Source: Pseudonocardia sp.
GTDB taxonomy: Bacteria > Actinomycetota > Actinomycetes > Mycobacteriales > Pseudonocardiaceae
Length of the DNA: 64,000 bases
NCBI GenBank assembly: GCA_029263115.1
Contig: JAJCYC010000171.1
Coordinates: forward strand, 1 to 64,000
Direction of reading: 5' to 3'
The position numbers and the translations under genes are program-made. The notes beneath the pieces are model-generated. The model ran no database searches and had not been told where the DNA came from. It saw only the letters and a program-made list of their open reading frames with translations. Below are positions 1 to 10,918 of the stretch, piece after piece. The stretch's first letter is position 1, and every line of letters starts with the position of its first letter.

Positions 1-934
1 CGGCGTAGCTGGTGGTGGCCGAGTACACGGAGTAGGCGAGCCCGCGCTGCTCGCGGACCTGCTGGAACAGCCGAGAACTCAGACCGCCGCCGAGCACCGT
101 GTTGAGCACCTCCAGCGCCGGGCGGCGGGGATCACCGCGCTCGAGCCCGTGCGTCCCGAGCATCAGGTGCGCCTGCTCGGTGTCCTCGTCGAGGACGGCC
201 AGCCGCAACTGCCCGGTGGGTGCCGCCCCGCCCGGGCGGGCCCCCGGGGCCGGCTGCGCCGGACCTTCCGGGAACGCCTGCCTGGCCAGTTCCACCACCC
301 GCTCGTGCTCCAGATTTCCGGCGGCGGCCAGCACCAGCGCCGGCGAGCGGTAGTGCCGCCGCCAGAACTCGCCCAGCCGGGCACCCGTCATCGCCTCGAC
401 CGAAGCCTGCGAGCCGATGACCGGCAGGCCCAGCGGGTGGTCGCCGAACAGTGCGGCGTCGAACACCTCGCCGAGCAGGTCTTCCGGGTCGTCGCCGCGC
501 ATGGCGATCTCCTCGAGCACCACCGCGCGCTCCAGCTCCACGTCCGCCGGAGCCAGGGTTGCCGCCGTCACCACGTCGGAGATCAGGTCGATGGCCAGCG
601 GCAGGTCGACGTCGAGCACGTGGGCGTAGAAGCAGGTGTGCTCCTTGCCGGTGAAAGCGTTGAGCTCACCGCCGACGGCGTCGATCTCCTCGGCTATTCG
701 GGCGGCGCTGCGCCGCCCGGTGCCCTTGAACAGCAGATGTTCCAGGAAGTGCGCGGCGCCGGCCTCTTCCGGGGACTCGTCCCGGGAACCGACGCCGATC
801 CACACACCGACCGAGACCGAGCGGCAACCGGGTACCGCCTCGGTCACCACCCGCGGCCCACCCGGCAGCGCGGTCGTCGCGACCGCGTCGCCCGCGCCGC
901 CGGACGGGGTGCCCGGCGGCGCGAGCAGGGTCAA
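1..934 (-). CDS. M16 family zinc peptidase (PepR/MlpA-like), C-terminus cut by window edge
   Basis: Minus-strand reading contains [11 protein letters not shown] (HxxEH motif) and [27 protein letters not shown] start overlaps the pnp stop (TTGA); pnp–M16 order is common in actinobacteria. Confidence 0.85.
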   Translation of the reverse strand, partial: MTLLAPPGTPSGGAGDAVATTALPGGPRVVTEAVPGCRSVSVGVWIGVGSRDESPEEAGAAHFLEHLLFKGTGRRSAARIAEEIDAVGGELNAFTGKEHTCFYAHVLDVDLPLAIDLISDVVTAATLAPADVELERAVVLEEIAMRGDDPEDLLGEVFDAALFGDHPLGLPVIGSQASVEAMTGARLGEFWRRHYRSPALVLAAAGNLEHERVVELARQAFPEGPAQPAPGARPGGAAPTGQLRLAVLDEDTEQAHLMLGTHGLERGDPRRPALEVLNTVLGGGLSSRLFQQVREQRGLAYSVYSATTSYA

Positions 935-3207
935 CTGACCTCGGCCTTCTCCGCGTCCGGCGCGGGAGCATCCGGCGCGGGGGCGGCCGATCCCTCGACT
1001 GTGCCTTCAACCACCGGCACCAGCGAGACCTTGCCGCGGTTGTCGATGTCGACGACCTCGACCCGGAGTTTGTCGCCGACCTTGCAGACGTCCTCGACCT
1101 TGTTGATCCGCTTGCCGTTGCCCAGCTTGGAGATGTGCACCAGGCCGTCCTTGCCCGGCACCAACGACACGAACGCGCCGAATGCGGCGGTCTTGACCAC
1201 CGTGCCCAGGAAGCGCTCCCCCACCTTGGGCAGCTGCGGGTTGGCGATCGCGTTGATCATGCCGATCGCGGCCTCCGCCGACGGACCGTCGGCGGCACCG
1301 ACGTAGATGGTGCCGTCGTCCTCGATCGAGATGTCCGCGCCGGTCTGCTCGGTGATCGAGTTGATCATCTTGCCCTTCGGGCCGATCAGCTCACCGATCT
1401 TGTCGACCGGGATCTTCACCGAGGTGACCCGGGGCGAGTACGGGCTCATCTCGTCGGGCTGGTCGATCGCCTCGGCCATCACGTCCAGGATCGCCAGCCG
1501 GGCGTCCCGGGCCTGGGAGAGCGCCCCGGCCAGCACGTCGGACGGGATGCCGTCCAGCTTGGTGTCCAGCTGCAGCGCGGTGACGAACTCCTTGGTGCCG
1601 GCGACCTTGAAGTCCATGTCGCCGAAGGCGTCCTCGGCTCCGAGGATGTCGGTCAGCGCCACGTAGGAGGTCTTACCGTCAACGTCCTCGGAGATCAGGC
1701 CCATCGCGATGCCGGCCACCGGGGCCTTGAGCGGGCACCCTGCATTGAGCAGCGACAGCGTGGAGGCACACACCGAGCCCATCGAGGTGGACCCGTTGGA
1801 GCCGAGCGCCTCGGAGACCTGGCGGATGGCGTACGGGAACTCCTCGCGGCTGGGCAGCACCGGCAGCAGCGCCCGCTCGGCCAGCGCGCCGTGGCCGATC
1901 TCGCGGCGCTTCGGCGAGCCGACCCGGCCGGTCTCACCGGTCGAGTACGGCGGGAAGTTGTAGTTGTGCATGTAGCGCTTCTTGGTCTCCGGGGACAGCG
2001 AGTCGATCTGCTGTTCCATCCGGAGCATGTTCAACGTGGTGACACCCATGATCTGGGTCTCGCCGCGCTCGAACAGCGCCGAGCCGTGCGCCCTCGGGAT
2101 GACCTCGACCTCGGCGGCCAGCGGACGGATGTCAGTGACGCCCCGGCCGTCGATGCGGATCCGGTCGCGCAGCACCCGCTGGCGGACCAGCTTCTTGGTG
2201 GCCGCGCGGAACGCACCACCCAGCTCCTTCTCCCGGCCCTCGAACTTTTCGCCGAGGCTGTCCAGCACGCCGGCCTTCAGCTCGTCGAGCCTGGACTCGC
2301 GGTCCTGCTTGTCTGCGATGGTCAGCGCGGCTGCCAGATCGGCGGAGACCGCGCCGTATACGGCCTCGAACGCGTCCGGCTGGTAGGCGGGGTAGAGCGG
2401 GAACTGGCCGACCGGCTTCGCGGCGGCCTTGTGCAGCTCCTGCTGGGCCTCGCAGAGCGCCCTGATGAACGGCTTAGCCGCTTCCAGACCGGCCGCGACG
2501 ACCTCCTCGGTGGGCGCGGCGGCGCCACCGGCAACCAGCTCGATCGTCCGGGTGGTGGCCTCGGCCTCGACCATCATGATGGCCACGTCGTCGTGATGGC
2601 CTCCACCGTCGGCGGGCAGGGACGCGATGCGTCCCGCGACAACCATGTCGAACACGGCGCCCTCAAGCTGCTCGTAGGTCGGGAACCCGACCCACTGGCC
2701 GTCGATCAGAGCCACCCGCACACCCCCGACCGGCCCGGTGAAAGGCAGCCCGGAGATCTGGGTGGACGCCGACGCGGCATTGATCGCCAGCACGTCGTAG
2801 GGGTCCTGCGGGTGCAGCGAGAGCACGGTCACCACGACCTGGATCTCGTTGCGCAGGCCGTCGGCGAAGGTCGGCCGCAGCGGGCGGTCGATCAGCCGGC
2901 AGGCCAGGATCGCGTCGGTGGAGGGCCGGCCCTCGCGGCGGAAGAACGACCCGGGGATGCGCCCGGCGGCATACATCCGCTCCTCGACGTCGATGGTCAG
3001 TGGGAAGAAGTCGAGGTGGTCCTTCGGGTGCTTCGACGCCGTGGTGGCCGAGAGCAGCATCGTCTCGTCGTCCAGGTAGGCGACGACCGAGCCTGCGGCC
3101 TGGTTGGCCAGCCTGCCCGTCTCGAACCGGACGGTGCGGGTGCCGAGGCTCCCGTTGTCGATGGTTGCAGTGGTTTCGTGCACCCCTTCAGGGGTGAGGT
3201 CGGACAT
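931..3207 (-). CDS. pnp: Polyribonucleotide nucleotidyltransferase (PNPase / GpsI)
   Basis: 758 aa ORF with RNase PH-like domains, KH motif ([15 protein letters not shown]) and S1 domain ([28 protein letters not shown]). Confidence 0.98.
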   Translation of the reverse strand: MSDLTPEGVHETTATIDNGSLGTRTVRFETGRLANQAAGSVVAYLDDETMLLSATTASKHPKDHLDFFPLTIDVEERMYAAGRIPGSFFRREGRPSTDAILACRLIDRPLRPTFADGLRNEIQVVVTVLSLHPQDPYDVLAINAASASTQISGLPFTGPVGGVRVALIDGQWVGFPTYEQLEGAVFDMVVAGRIASLPADGGGHHDDVAIMMVEAEATTRTIELVAGGAAAPTEEVVAAGLEAAKPFIRALCEAQQELHKAAAKPVGQFPLYPAYQPDAFEAVYGAVSADLAAALTIADKQDRESRLDELKAGVLDSLGEKFEGREKELGGAFRAATKKLVRQRVLRDRIRIDGRGVTDIRPLAAEVEVIPRAHGSALFERGETQIMGVTTLNMLRMEQQIDSLSPETKKRYMHNYNFPPYSTGETGRVGSPKRREIGHGALAERALLPVLPSREEFPYAIRQVSEALGSNGSTSMGSVCASTLSLLNAGCPLKAPVAGIAMGLISEDVDGKTSYVALTDILGAEDAFGDMDFKVAGTKEFVTALQLDTKLDGIPSDVLAGALSQARDARLAILDVMAEAIDQPDEMSPYSPRVTSVKIPVDKIGELIGPKGKMINSITEQTGADISIEDDGTIYVGAADGPSAEAAIGMINAIANPQLPKVGERFLGTVVKTAAFGAFVSLVPGKDGLVHISKLGNGKRINKVEDVCKVGDKLRVEVVDIDNRGKVSLVPVVEGTVEGSAAPAPDAPAPDAEKAEVS

Positions 3208-3480
3208 GTAGTGATCGCTCCTTGGATGGTGTCACGGGGGCGACCAGTGCCGACTTCGCCGGATCGAGGCCGGTCTTCGATCGAAGTCCCCGGGCCGGCG
3301 CGACGCGCCTTCTCCGGGGACCACTACCGAGGACCGGCTGAACACGGGTGCCCCCGCTCCGGTGCCGCAATGGTCGCGTCCGCTGTGCAGTTGTCGGTGG
3401 TCCCGGTGCCGCGTCCCGCGCCGGCGTTCGGCGACGGGCGGCAACCGGTTCGGCGGGCGGTGTCGGACACCCTGGCCCGA

Positions 3481-3496
3481 CACCCCCGCCGGGGGT
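3481..3496 (-). terminator. GC-rich hairpin just 3' of rpsO (possible terminator/processing hairpin)
   Basis: Inverted repeat acccccgccgggggt immediately after the rpsO stop; no clear U-tract. Confidence 0.35.
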
Positions 3497-3766
3497 CTAT
3501 CGACGCAGGCCGAGCCGCTCGATCAGGGCCCGGTAACGGCTGACGTCGACCTTGCGCAGGTACTGCAGCAGACGTCGGCGACGGCCGACCATCAGCAGCA
3601 GACCCCGGCGCGAGTGGTGGTCGTGCTTGTGCTGCTTGAGATGCTCGGTGAGCCCGACGATGCGCTTGGTCAGCAGCGCTACCTGGGCCTCCGGGGAGCC
3701 GGTGTCGGACTCGTGTACGCCGTACTCGGTCAGCACGGACTTTTTCTCAGCGGCGCTCAGTGCCAC
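3497..3766 (-). CDS. rpsO: 30S ribosomal protein S15
   Basis: 89 aa [36 protein letters not shown]...[20 protein letters not shown] start at 3766. Confidence 0.98.
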   Translation of the reverse strand: MALSAAEKKSVLTEYGVHESDTGSPEAQVALLTKRIVGLTEHLKQHKHDHHSRRGLLLMVGRRRRLLQYLRKVDVSRYRALIERLGLRR

Positions 3767-3884
3767 GGGTGCGGTACTCCTTGATGGTGTGCGGTGCCGT
3801 GTGATGCTCCGGCGGCACGACGGCACGCGCGGAATCGTCGAACAGGCCGGCCACCACGGACCGCAGCCAGACCTGGTGGCAAGG

Positions 3885-4493
3885 CTACCAGGTGTCACCG
3901 ACCGCCCGGACGGCACTCCGTCCGACGTCCGGCCGGTGGTGCGGGGCGCTCGGCTCGGCGGTGTCGTCGAGGACCAACGCGACCCGGTGCAACACAGTGT
4001 AACGGGGGGAACCGGAGGTGAATCCGGAGCGCACCAGGCAGACCTCAGCGGGCCGCCACCACGACCCCACGAACCCCACCGGCGGGCTTCCGCCCGGCGG
4101 GTTGTCGGAGTGCCGCGCGGTGCGGGCCAGCGTCAGGTGCGCCCGGAACCCCCCCGGGTCGCCACCGGCCGCGCCGACCAGCCCGATCAGCGTCCGGGCA
4201 TCGGTGTCGTCACCGGCCTGCAGCCCGGCCGCGACGACCCGGGGGAAGGCGACCGCACCGGCCAGCCGCAGCCAGGGCGCCCGAGCCGGGCCGGTGGCCG
4301 TCTCCAGCTCCCGGGCCAGCACCCCGGGATCGGCCGCCCCGTGGCAACACAGCGTCAGGTGCCAGCGTTCCTGGGGAACAGGCCGCCACCCCGGCGGCGG
4401 CCATCGCGGATCGGCCTCGAGGGCCGCGCCGAGCTCGGTGACGATCCGCGCCGGCGGCAGGATCGCGGTGAACAGCCGCGGCAACGAACTCAC
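3885..4493 (-). CDS. thpR: RNA 2',3'-cyclic phosphodiesterase / 2'-5' RNA ligase family
   Basis: Two HxTL motifs ([15 protein letters not shown]); GTG start at 4493. Confidence 0.85.
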   Translation of the reverse strand: MSSLPRLFTAILPPARIVTELGAALEADPRWPPPGWRPVPQERWHLTLCCHGAADPGVLARELETATGPARAPWLRLAGAVAFPRVVAAGLQAGDDTDARTLIGLVGAAGGDPGGFRAHLTLARTARHSDNPPGGSPPVGFVGSWWRPAEVCLVRSGFTSGSPRYTVLHRVALVLDDTAEPSAPHHRPDVGRSAVRAVGDTW

Positions 4494-4497
4494 CGGG

Positions 4498-5013
4498 TCA
4501 CCTCCGCTCGGCGGCGGCCCGCCGCAGCAGCTCGGCGATCGCCGGGAACCGCGGCCCGAGGACGTTCGCGGCTGCGGCCAGCTGCGCCGGGGTGGCCACC
4601 CCACGCAGCGCGTCGGCCGGGTCCGACCCGCCGCTCGGCACCCCCAGATCGGGCCGGCTGTCGCGGACCCGGTCCAGCAGCGCCTCGGCCTTCAGTGGCT
4701 CACCGCCGCCGGCGCGACCGGCGTGCCGGTCCAGCAGCAGCAGCCTGGCCAGCACGTTCGGGTCACCGATCTTCACCCGGCGGCCGCTGATCAGCTGGCT
4801 GAGCATCGCGGTGCTGATGCCCAACGAGCGGGCCACCCGAGCCTGCGACACGCCCAGCGCGTTCTGCAGCCGCCGGACCCGTTCGCCCAGCGGCTCGCCG
4901 TAGAGCTGGCGCTGCCGCTCGAGATTGCGCGCGAGGACGGCCTCGTCCGCCGGGTCGGGCGGCCGAGGGACGCCGCTCACCGGGGGTTCGACGACCTGCT
5001 CCCGGACTGTCAC
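4498..5013 (-). CDS. XRE-type helix-turn-helix DNA-binding protein
   Basis: HTH segment LGVSQARVARSLGISTAMLSQLISGRR; probable GTG start at 5013 (VTVREQVVE). Confidence 0.75.
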   Translation of the reverse strand: MTVREQVVEPPVSGVPRPPDPADEAVLARNLERQRQLYGEPLGERVRRLQNALGVSQARVARSLGISTAMLSQLISGRRVKIGDPNVLARLLLLDRHAGRAGGGEPLKAEALLDRVRDSRPDLGVPSGGSDPADALRGVATPAQLAAAANVLGPRFPAIAELLRRAAAERR

Positions 5014-5138
5014 GCCGCACTCCGTCCCGTCGACCGCGCACCACCGCGCCGACCTGTCGCTGATGCGGCGATGCTTCCACCCCTGGCCCGGGCGGTGGGG
5101 CGGAACGGGCGAACTCACGCCGTCAGGGTGTGCCGGGC

Positions 5139-6074
5139 TCAGCCGGTCAGCAGCGCCCGGACCTGATCGACGTCGCGGTTCATCTGCTCGACCAACGCCG
5201 GCACGCCGTCGAAACGGACCTGGCCGCGCAGCCGCGCGACGAAGTCCAGCGCGACGTGGTGCCCGTAAAGATCCTCGTCGACGTCGAGCACGTAGGCCTC
5301 CACCGTGCGCTGACGGCCGGAGAAGGTCGGGTTCGTGCCGATCGAGACCGCCGCCGCGAGCTCGCGCTTCTCGTGCGCGAACCAGGCCGCGTACACCCCG
5401 TCGGCGGGGATCGCGGCGAACTGGGGCGGGGCGAGGTTCGCGGTGGGGAAGCCGATCTCCCGGCCCCGTTGGTCCCCTCGGACCACCACGCCCTCCACCC
5501 GGTGCGGGCGCCCGAGCGCCTCGGCGGCGGCCCGCACGTCGCCGCCGTCGATGCAGGACCGGATGTAGGTGGAGGAGTAGGTGATGCCGCTCTCGGCGGA
5601 GTCGGTGATCAGCGGGACACCCTCGGCGACGTACCCGAAACGGCGGCCGAACCGGTGCAGCGTATCGACGTCGCCGCGCGCCCCGTGGCCGAAGATGAAG
5701 TTGTTCCCGACCACCACGGCCGCCACGTGCAGGCGCTCGACCAGCACCTCGTGCACGAACTCGTCCGCCGACATGCGGGCGAGCTCGGGGGAGAACGGCA
5801 ACACGCAGAACGCGCCCACGCCCAGTTCTGCGACCAGCTCCGCGCGGCGCCCCAGCGAGGTCAGCTGGGCCGGATGCCGCCCGGGGCGCAGCACCTCGGT
5901 GGGGTGCGGATCGAAGGTGACCAGCACCGAGGGCAGCCTGCGCTCAGCCGCCACCGCCACCGCCCGCCCGATCAGCTTCTGGTGGCCCCGGTGCACCCCG
6001 TCGAAGACCCCGATGGTCACCACGCTCCGCCCCCAGCCGCCGGGCACGTCGTCCAGCCCTCGCCAGCGCAACAC
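5139..6074 (-). CDS. ribF: Bifunctional riboflavin kinase / FAD synthetase
   Basis: VVTIGVFDGVHRGHQKLI ... FPTANL ... YAAWF; 311 aa. Confidence 0.97.
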   Translation of the reverse strand: MLRWRGLDDVPGGWGRSVVTIGVFDGVHRGHQKLIGRAVAVAAERRLPSVLVTFDPHPTEVLRPGRHPAQLTSLGRRAELVAELGVGAFCVLPFSPELARMSADEFVHEVLVERLHVAAVVVGNNFIFGHGARGDVDTLHRFGRRFGYVAEGVPLITDSAESGITYSSTYIRSCIDGGDVRAAAEALGRPHRVEGVVVRGDQRGREIGFPTANLAPPQFAAIPADGVYAAWFAHEKRELAAAVSIGTNPTFSGRQRTVEAYVLDVDEDLYGHHVALDFVARLRGQVRFDGVPALVEQMNRDVDQVRALLTG

Positions 6075-6084
6075 GGGTCCGAGC

Positions 6085-6984
6085 CTACGCAGGCGCTCCG
6101 TCGGCCCCGGCCGGGGCCAGCACCAGGACCGGCCTGGCCCGCCCCTCCACTTCGGTGACCAGGGCCAGCGCCCGGCCGCTGGCGTCCGTCACCGCGTAGA
6201 CGCCGTCCAGGCCGGCGGCGGCGAGCGGCCGGCCGAAGGACAGCGCGGTGCTCTGCTCGGCGTCGGCGACCCGCACCCTGAAGGCGGCGGCCACCGCCGC
6301 GTCCAGCGGATGGGTCAGCTCCGGGTGCTCGGCGAGCTGTTCGAGGGTGCGCGCGCCGTCAAGTGGGAACGGGCCGACCCGGGTGCGGCGCAGCGCGGTG
6401 AGATGCCCGCCGACGCCCAGGCCGGCACCCAGGTCGCGGGCCAGGGCACGGACGTAGGTACCGGAAGAACAGTCCACCCGCACGTCCAGGTCGGTACACC
6501 GGCCGACTCGGCGCACCGCGTCCAGGGTGAATTCGCCCACCGTCACCGGCCGGGCGGGCAGCACCACGGTCTCGCCGTCCCGGGCCCGGGCGTAGGCCCG
6601 GCGGCCGTCGACCTTGATCGCGCTGACCGTGCTGGGCACCTGCTCGATCCGCCCGGTGAGCGCCGCCATCCCGGTCCGGACGGCGTTCTCCGCCACCGCG
6701 CCGGCGTCGGCGGTGGCCAGCGTCTCGCCCTCCGCGTCGTCGGTGCTGGTGGCCTCGCCGAGCCGGATCGTCGCGGTGTACGCCTTCGTGTCCAGTGCCA
6801 GGTGCCCCAGCAGCCTGGTGGCCCGTTGCACCCCGAGCACCAGCACGCCGGTGGCCATCGGGTCCAGCGTGCCTGCGTGGCCGATCTTGCGGGTGCCGAG
6901 CAGCCGGCGCAGCCGTCCGACCACGTCGTGCGAGGTCAGACCGGCCGGCTTGTCCACCACCACCAGCCCGGAGTCAGCAGTCAC
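6085..6984 (-). CDS. truB: tRNA pseudouridine(55) synthase
   Basis: VVDKPAGLTSHDVVGRLRRLLGTRKIGHAGTLDPMATGVLVLG. Confidence 0.98.
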   Translation of the reverse strand: MTADSGLVVVDKPAGLTSHDVVGRLRRLLGTRKIGHAGTLDPMATGVLVLGVQRATRLLGHLALDTKAYTATIRLGEATSTDDAEGETLATADAGAVAENAVRTGMAALTGRIEQVPSTVSAIKVDGRRAYARARDGETVVLPARPVTVGEFTLDAVRRVGRCTDLDVRVDCSSGTYVRALARDLGAGLGVGGHLTALRRTRVGPFPLDGARTLEQLAEHPELTHPLDAAVAAAFRVRVADAEQSTALSFGRPLAAAGLDGVYAVTDASGRALALVTEVEGRARPVLVLAPAGADGAPA

Positions 6985-7056
6985 AGGTTCGATCCTGCCG
7001 CACGGCGCACAACCGGCGCGGAGCCGGTGCCGGACCGGTGAGCAACGGCGGCCCGA

Positions 7057-7279
7057 TCAGTGCTCCGGGAGGTGTTGGAGGTAGGTGCCTGGCGATACAC
7101 CGACCGTACGTCGGGATGCGGCCAGAAAGGCGCTGGGGGGTGGCGTAGCCGACCTGGCACGCCACCCGAGTGACAGGCTCCCGGTCGTCGGGTGGGTTGT
7201 CCCGGAGAGCGGACGTGATCCTCGCCGCGCGCGGGTCGGCGGTGGAGCGATGCGCGCCGGCCAGATGTGTCTCGGACAT
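7057..7279 (-). pseudogene. AraC-family transcriptional regulator C-terminal remnant (internal deletion plus frameshift)
   Basis: ADPRAARITSALRDNPPDDREPVTRVACQVGYATP, then +1 frame SAFLAASRRTVGVSPGTYLQHLPEH*; second AraC HTH recognisable, most of first HTH missing; G6 run at 7135-7140 marks the frame break. Confidence 0.75.
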
Positions 7280-7337
7280 GTAGCGCACGACCATCACGCG
7301 CGTTGTCGCCGTGTTCCGGGGCGGGTTGACTGATTCC

Positions 7338-7919
7338 ATGCCGATGAACCTGCTACACCGCAAGCTCTGCGCGTCCGACAAGTGGGCGGACATCGTCGCC
7401 GACGACCTGCCGGCGCTTCTCGCCGGAATCGACCTCGGCGACGACGTGCTGGAGATCGGACCGGGCTTCGGCGCCACCACCCGTGTGCTGGCCGCGCACG
7501 TGCCGAGACTCACCGTGATCGAGATCGACGACGTCCTCACCCGGCGACTACGCACCGAGTTCGGCGAGCGTGTTCATATCGTCCACGGGGACGGCGCCGC
7601 GATGCCTTTTCCGGACGGGCGGTTCTCGGCGGTGGTCTGCTTCACCATGCTGCATCACGTGCCGTCCCAGCGAACGCAGGACCGGCTGTTCAGCGAAGCG
7701 CGACGGGTGCTGCGCCCGGAGGGCGTGTTCCGCGGCGCGGACAGTCTTCCGAGCCTCGGTTTTCGATTGCTGCATATCGGCGACACGATGAACGTCCTGG
7801 ATCCGGGCACCGTACCCGCACGGCTGGCCTCCGCCGGGTTCACCACGCCAAGCCTGGAGGTGACGAAGGACCGAGTCGCCTTCCTCGCCGCCGCGCCTGG
7901 GGTCCGAGATGGGCCATGA
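7338..7919 (+). CDS. Class I SAM-dependent methyltransferase
   Basis: VLEIGPGFGATTRVLA ... IEID ... GDGAAMPFPDGRFSAVVCFTMLHHV ... RVLRPEG. Confidence 0.85.
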   Translation: MPMNLLHRKLCASDKWADIVADDLPALLAGIDLGDDVLEIGPGFGATTRVLAAHVPRLTVIEIDDVLTRRLRTEFGERVHIVHGDGAAMPFPDGRFSAVVCFTMLHHVPSQRTQDRLFSEARRVLRPEGVFRGADSLPSLGFRLLHIGDTMNVLDPGTVPARLASAGFTTPSLEVTKDRVAFLAAAPGVRDGP

Positions 7920-7955
7920 CCGACACCGAGGTCGCCAATCACGGCGTGCCTGGCG

Positions 7956-9524
7956 TCAGGGGCAGGGGCCCGGGCCGTCGCGCAGCAGCAGGCGGACCGG
8001 GTCGGCGATGGTCACCCCGCCGGACTCCGGTGACCACAGGGTCTGCCGGCCGGAGGCGCCGCCGAGCCAGACCGTGGCCTGGCCGGCCGGCGGGAGGGCG
8101 CGACCGACGAACGGCGCACCCGCCGGACCGCCCGGCACCGACCAGCACACCCAGGTCGGGGTGACACCGATCCACGACCCGGGCAACCCGCCCCGGTCCG
8201 GCGCCGCGCGGTTGCCGGCGACCGCCGCGCACGCCGCGAACAATCCGGCGACCAGGACCACGCCGAGCACCGCGAGCACCGGAGCGGGCGGAGGGCGCCT
8301 GAGCCGCTCGGAGCCGTCCGAACGGTGCGCCCACCCCCAGGTGGCGACCGCGACCACCGCCGCGGCCAGCGCGCACAGCCCGAACAGCGCGCCGGAGAGC
8401 CAGCGCTGGGCGACGGTGAGGGTGACATCGGCCGGCCGCAGGCCCAGCGGCGCCAGGTAGTTCTCCACCAGCAGCTCCCCCACCGGCACCGCGGCCAGCA
8501 CCAGCATCGCCGGCACGGCCAGCACCGCCAGCCGGGCACCCGGCTCGGTGCCCAGTGCCGGCACGGTGCGCAGCGCGACCGGGGTGGCCACCGCCAGCGC
8601 CAGCCCGGCCGCCGCCGCGACCACCAGCGGCGGCACCGGGACCGCGACCAGCACCCGCGTCAGCAACAGCATCAGCAACAGCGCGGGGGCGGCGACCAGG
8701 ATCCGACGCCGGACCGACCCGAAGAACCGGCGCCGCTCGGCGAGGTGGTGCACCACCAGCAACGGCAGCCCCACGCACACGGTTGCCGCAGTGAGTACCA
8801 GCACCCAGCGTCGGCTGTCCCACCACGGGCCGGCGGTGGGCACCACCATCAGCAGCAGCGGCAGCAGACACAGCGCGGCGGCGCCGTCCACCCGGGCACG
8901 CACCCGGGCCTCGTCGGGCGCGCCGACCCGTGGCGACCGGCCCGACAACCCGGGCCAGGCCGCGGCCAGCAGCGCGAACCGCCGGTCCAGCTCGTCCTGC
9001 TCGGCCGGCGCCCAGAGGGTCGCACGCCGACCGGCCGGCCAGACCCGGACCGACGGCGGGGCGCAGGCCGGGGCGTCGGCCGGGCCGGTCCCTACCACCT
9101 CGCCGGTCAGCCCGGCCGCGCGCAGCCGGCTCAGGGCCCGCACCGCGAGCCGGCGCTGTGCCACGGTGGCCACCCCGGTGGCCGACCCGGTGACCTCGAG
9201 CAACGCCGGCACCGGAGCCGACGGGTCCCGCCCGGCCGGCCGATCCCGGCGGACCGGCGCCTCCACCTTCCCCCGGCGCCGGCGCAGCGGTACCGGCGCA
9301 CCGGCCCTCGGACCGACCGCCGTACCCGCCCGACGCTCGACCGGGGCCCCGGACGGCGCGTCGGGCGCCGCGCCGGCGCGCGGGGCGCCGATCCGGCGCC
9401 AGCTGAGCGTCGGGTCGGCGGTCAGCCGTCGCCACGCCCCCGGGTCGAGATCGGGAACCTCCACCAGCACCCGGCAGTGGTGCTCGCCGACCACCACCCT
9501 GGTGAGCGAGCGGCTCAGCGTCAT
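7956..9524 (-). CDS. Multi-pass membrane protein of unknown function with Arg/Pro-rich cytoplasmic N-terminal region
   Basis: 522 aa; several hydrophobic helices (e.g. ILVAAPALLLMLLLTRVLVAVPVPPLVVAAAAGLALAVA); frame preferred over overlapping 553/851-aa Arg/Gly-rich artefacts. Confidence 0.65.
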   Translation of the reverse strand: MTLSRSLTRVVVGEHHCRVLVEVPDLDPGAWRRLTADPTLSWRRIGAPRAGAAPDAPSGAPVERRAGTAVGPRAGAPVPLRRRRGKVEAPVRRDRPAGRDPSAPVPALLEVTGSATGVATVAQRRLAVRALSRLRAAGLTGEVVGTGPADAPACAPPSVRVWPAGRRATLWAPAEQDELDRRFALLAAAWPGLSGRSPRVGAPDEARVRARVDGAAALCLLPLLLMVVPTAGPWWDSRRWVLVLTAATVCVGLPLLVVHHLAERRRFFGSVRRRILVAAPALLLMLLLTRVLVAVPVPPLVVAAAAGLALAVATPVALRTVPALGTEPGARLAVLAVPAMLVLAAVPVGELLVENYLAPLGLRPADVTLTVAQRWLSGALFGLCALAAAVVAVATWGWAHRSDGSERLRRPPPAPVLAVLGVVLVAGLFAACAAVAGNRAAPDRGGLPGSWIGVTPTWVCWSVPGGPAGAPFVGRALPPAGQATVWLGGASGRQTLWSPESGGVTIADPVRLLLRDGPGPCP

Positions 9525-10909
9525 GACTCCCCTGTGGCTGGCTCCTCGGGCGAGCGGCCCACGCTCGCCGAACGCACCGCTCCGGGCACCGCCCAGCCAC
9601 CGGAGCGGGTCCGGGCCAGCACTGCGGCGAGCCTGATCAGCATAAGGGCCGACAGCCCGGACCAGATCCCGGCCAGTCCCCAGCCGAACACCAGCGACGC
9701 CCAGACCAACGGCAGGAACCCCAGCACCGACGCGGCCAGCGTCGAGTTGCGCAGGAACGCGGCGTCCCCGGCGCCCAGCAGCACACCGTCCAGGGCGAAC
9801 ACCACGCCGGCGACCGGCTGCAGGGCGACGAAGAACCACCAGGCCAGCGGCACCAGCGCCAGCACCTGGGCGTCGGTGCTGAACACCCCGGGCAGCACCC
9901 CGACCAGCCCGGCGAACAACGCGGCGAACCCGCAGCCCAGCACCAGCCCGTACCCCGTCACCCGGCGGGCCAGCGCCCGGGCCCGGGCCCCGCCCCCCGC
10001 GCCCAGCGCCGCGCCGACCAGGGACTGGGCGGCGATCGCCAGCGTGTCCAGCACCAAGGCCTGAAAGTTCCACAGCTGCAGGACGATCTGGTGGGCGCCC
10101 ACCGAGGCGGCGCCGAACCGGGCGGCCACCGCGGCGGCGGACAGGAAGCTGATCTGCAGGCCGGCGCTGCGCAGGGCGAGGTCGCGCCCCATCGCCAGCT
10201 GGGCCCGCAGCACCGCGGGCTCCAGCCGGATCGTGCCCCCGGTCGCCGCCACCTCGGCCCGCAGCGCCCGGACGAACAGGCCAGCCGCGACGGCCTGCCC
10301 GGCGAGGTTGGCCCACGCCGACCCGGGCAATCCGAGTCCGGGCAGCGCTCCGGGCCCGTATACCAACAGCGGGCACAGCAGCACCGACAGACCGTTGCCG
10401 ACCAGTACGAAGCGCAACGGCCGCACGGTGTCGTGCACACCGCGCAGCCACCCGTTGCCGGCCAGAGTGACCAGGATGAACGGCACCCCGAACAGCGCGA
10501 CCCGCAGCCACCCGCCCGCCGCGTCCGCGACCGGGCCCGGCCCGCCGGCCAGCCCCCGGCAGACCGGACCGGTGACCAGCAGACCGGTGACCAGCAGCGC
10601 CAGCCCGAGACCCAGCGCCAGCCAGGTCGACTGCACCCCCTCCGCGACCGCCCGGACGCGCAACCCCGCGCCGTGCAACCGGGCGGCGCGCGCGGTGGTG
10701 CCGTAGGACAGGAACGTCAGCTGGGTGGATACCAGGGCAAGCAGCGTGCCGCCGACCGCCAGCCCGGCCAGCGGCAGCACCCCGAGCCGGCCCACCACGG
10801 CGGTGTCCACCAGCAGGTACAACGGCTCGGCGGCCAGTACGGGCAGCGCGGGCGCGGCGAGCCGCAGGACCTCCCGGGCACCGCCCGGCCTGCCCTCCCG
10901 CTGCGCCAT
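9521..10909 (-). CDS. dinF: MATE family efflux transporter (DinF-like)
   Basis: 462 aa, 12-TM-like; LAAPALPVLAAEPLYLLVDTAVVGRLGVLPLAGLAVGGTL; adjacent to rbfA. Confidence 0.85.
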   Translation of the reverse strand: MAQREGRPGGAREVLRLAAPALPVLAAEPLYLLVDTAVVGRLGVLPLAGLAVGGTLLALVSTQLTFLSYGTTARAARLHGAGLRVRAVAEGVQSTWLALGLGLALLVTGLLVTGPVCRGLAGGPGPVADAAGGWLRVALFGVPFILVTLAGNGWLRGVHDTVRPLRFVLVGNGLSVLLCPLLVYGPGALPGLGLPGSAWANLAGQAVAAGLFVRALRAEVAATGGTIRLEPAVLRAQLAMGRDLALRSAGLQISFLSAAAVAARFGAASVGAHQIVLQLWNFQALVLDTLAIAAQSLVGAALGAGGGARARALARRVTGYGLVLGCGFAALFAGLVGVLPGVFSTDAQVLALVPLAWWFFVALQPVAGVVFALDGVLLGAGDAAFLRNSTLAASVLGFLPLVWASLVFGWGLAGIWSGLSALMLIRLAAVLARTRSGGWAVPGAVRSASVGRSPEEPATGES

Positions 10910-10918
10910 ACCCCCGGC

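Noticed and set aside
1135-3543. 802-aa plus-strand ORF antisense to pnp
   Set aside because: High-GC antisense artefact: Arg/Gly/His/Val-rich, no domain motifs, fully covered by the clear pnp gene
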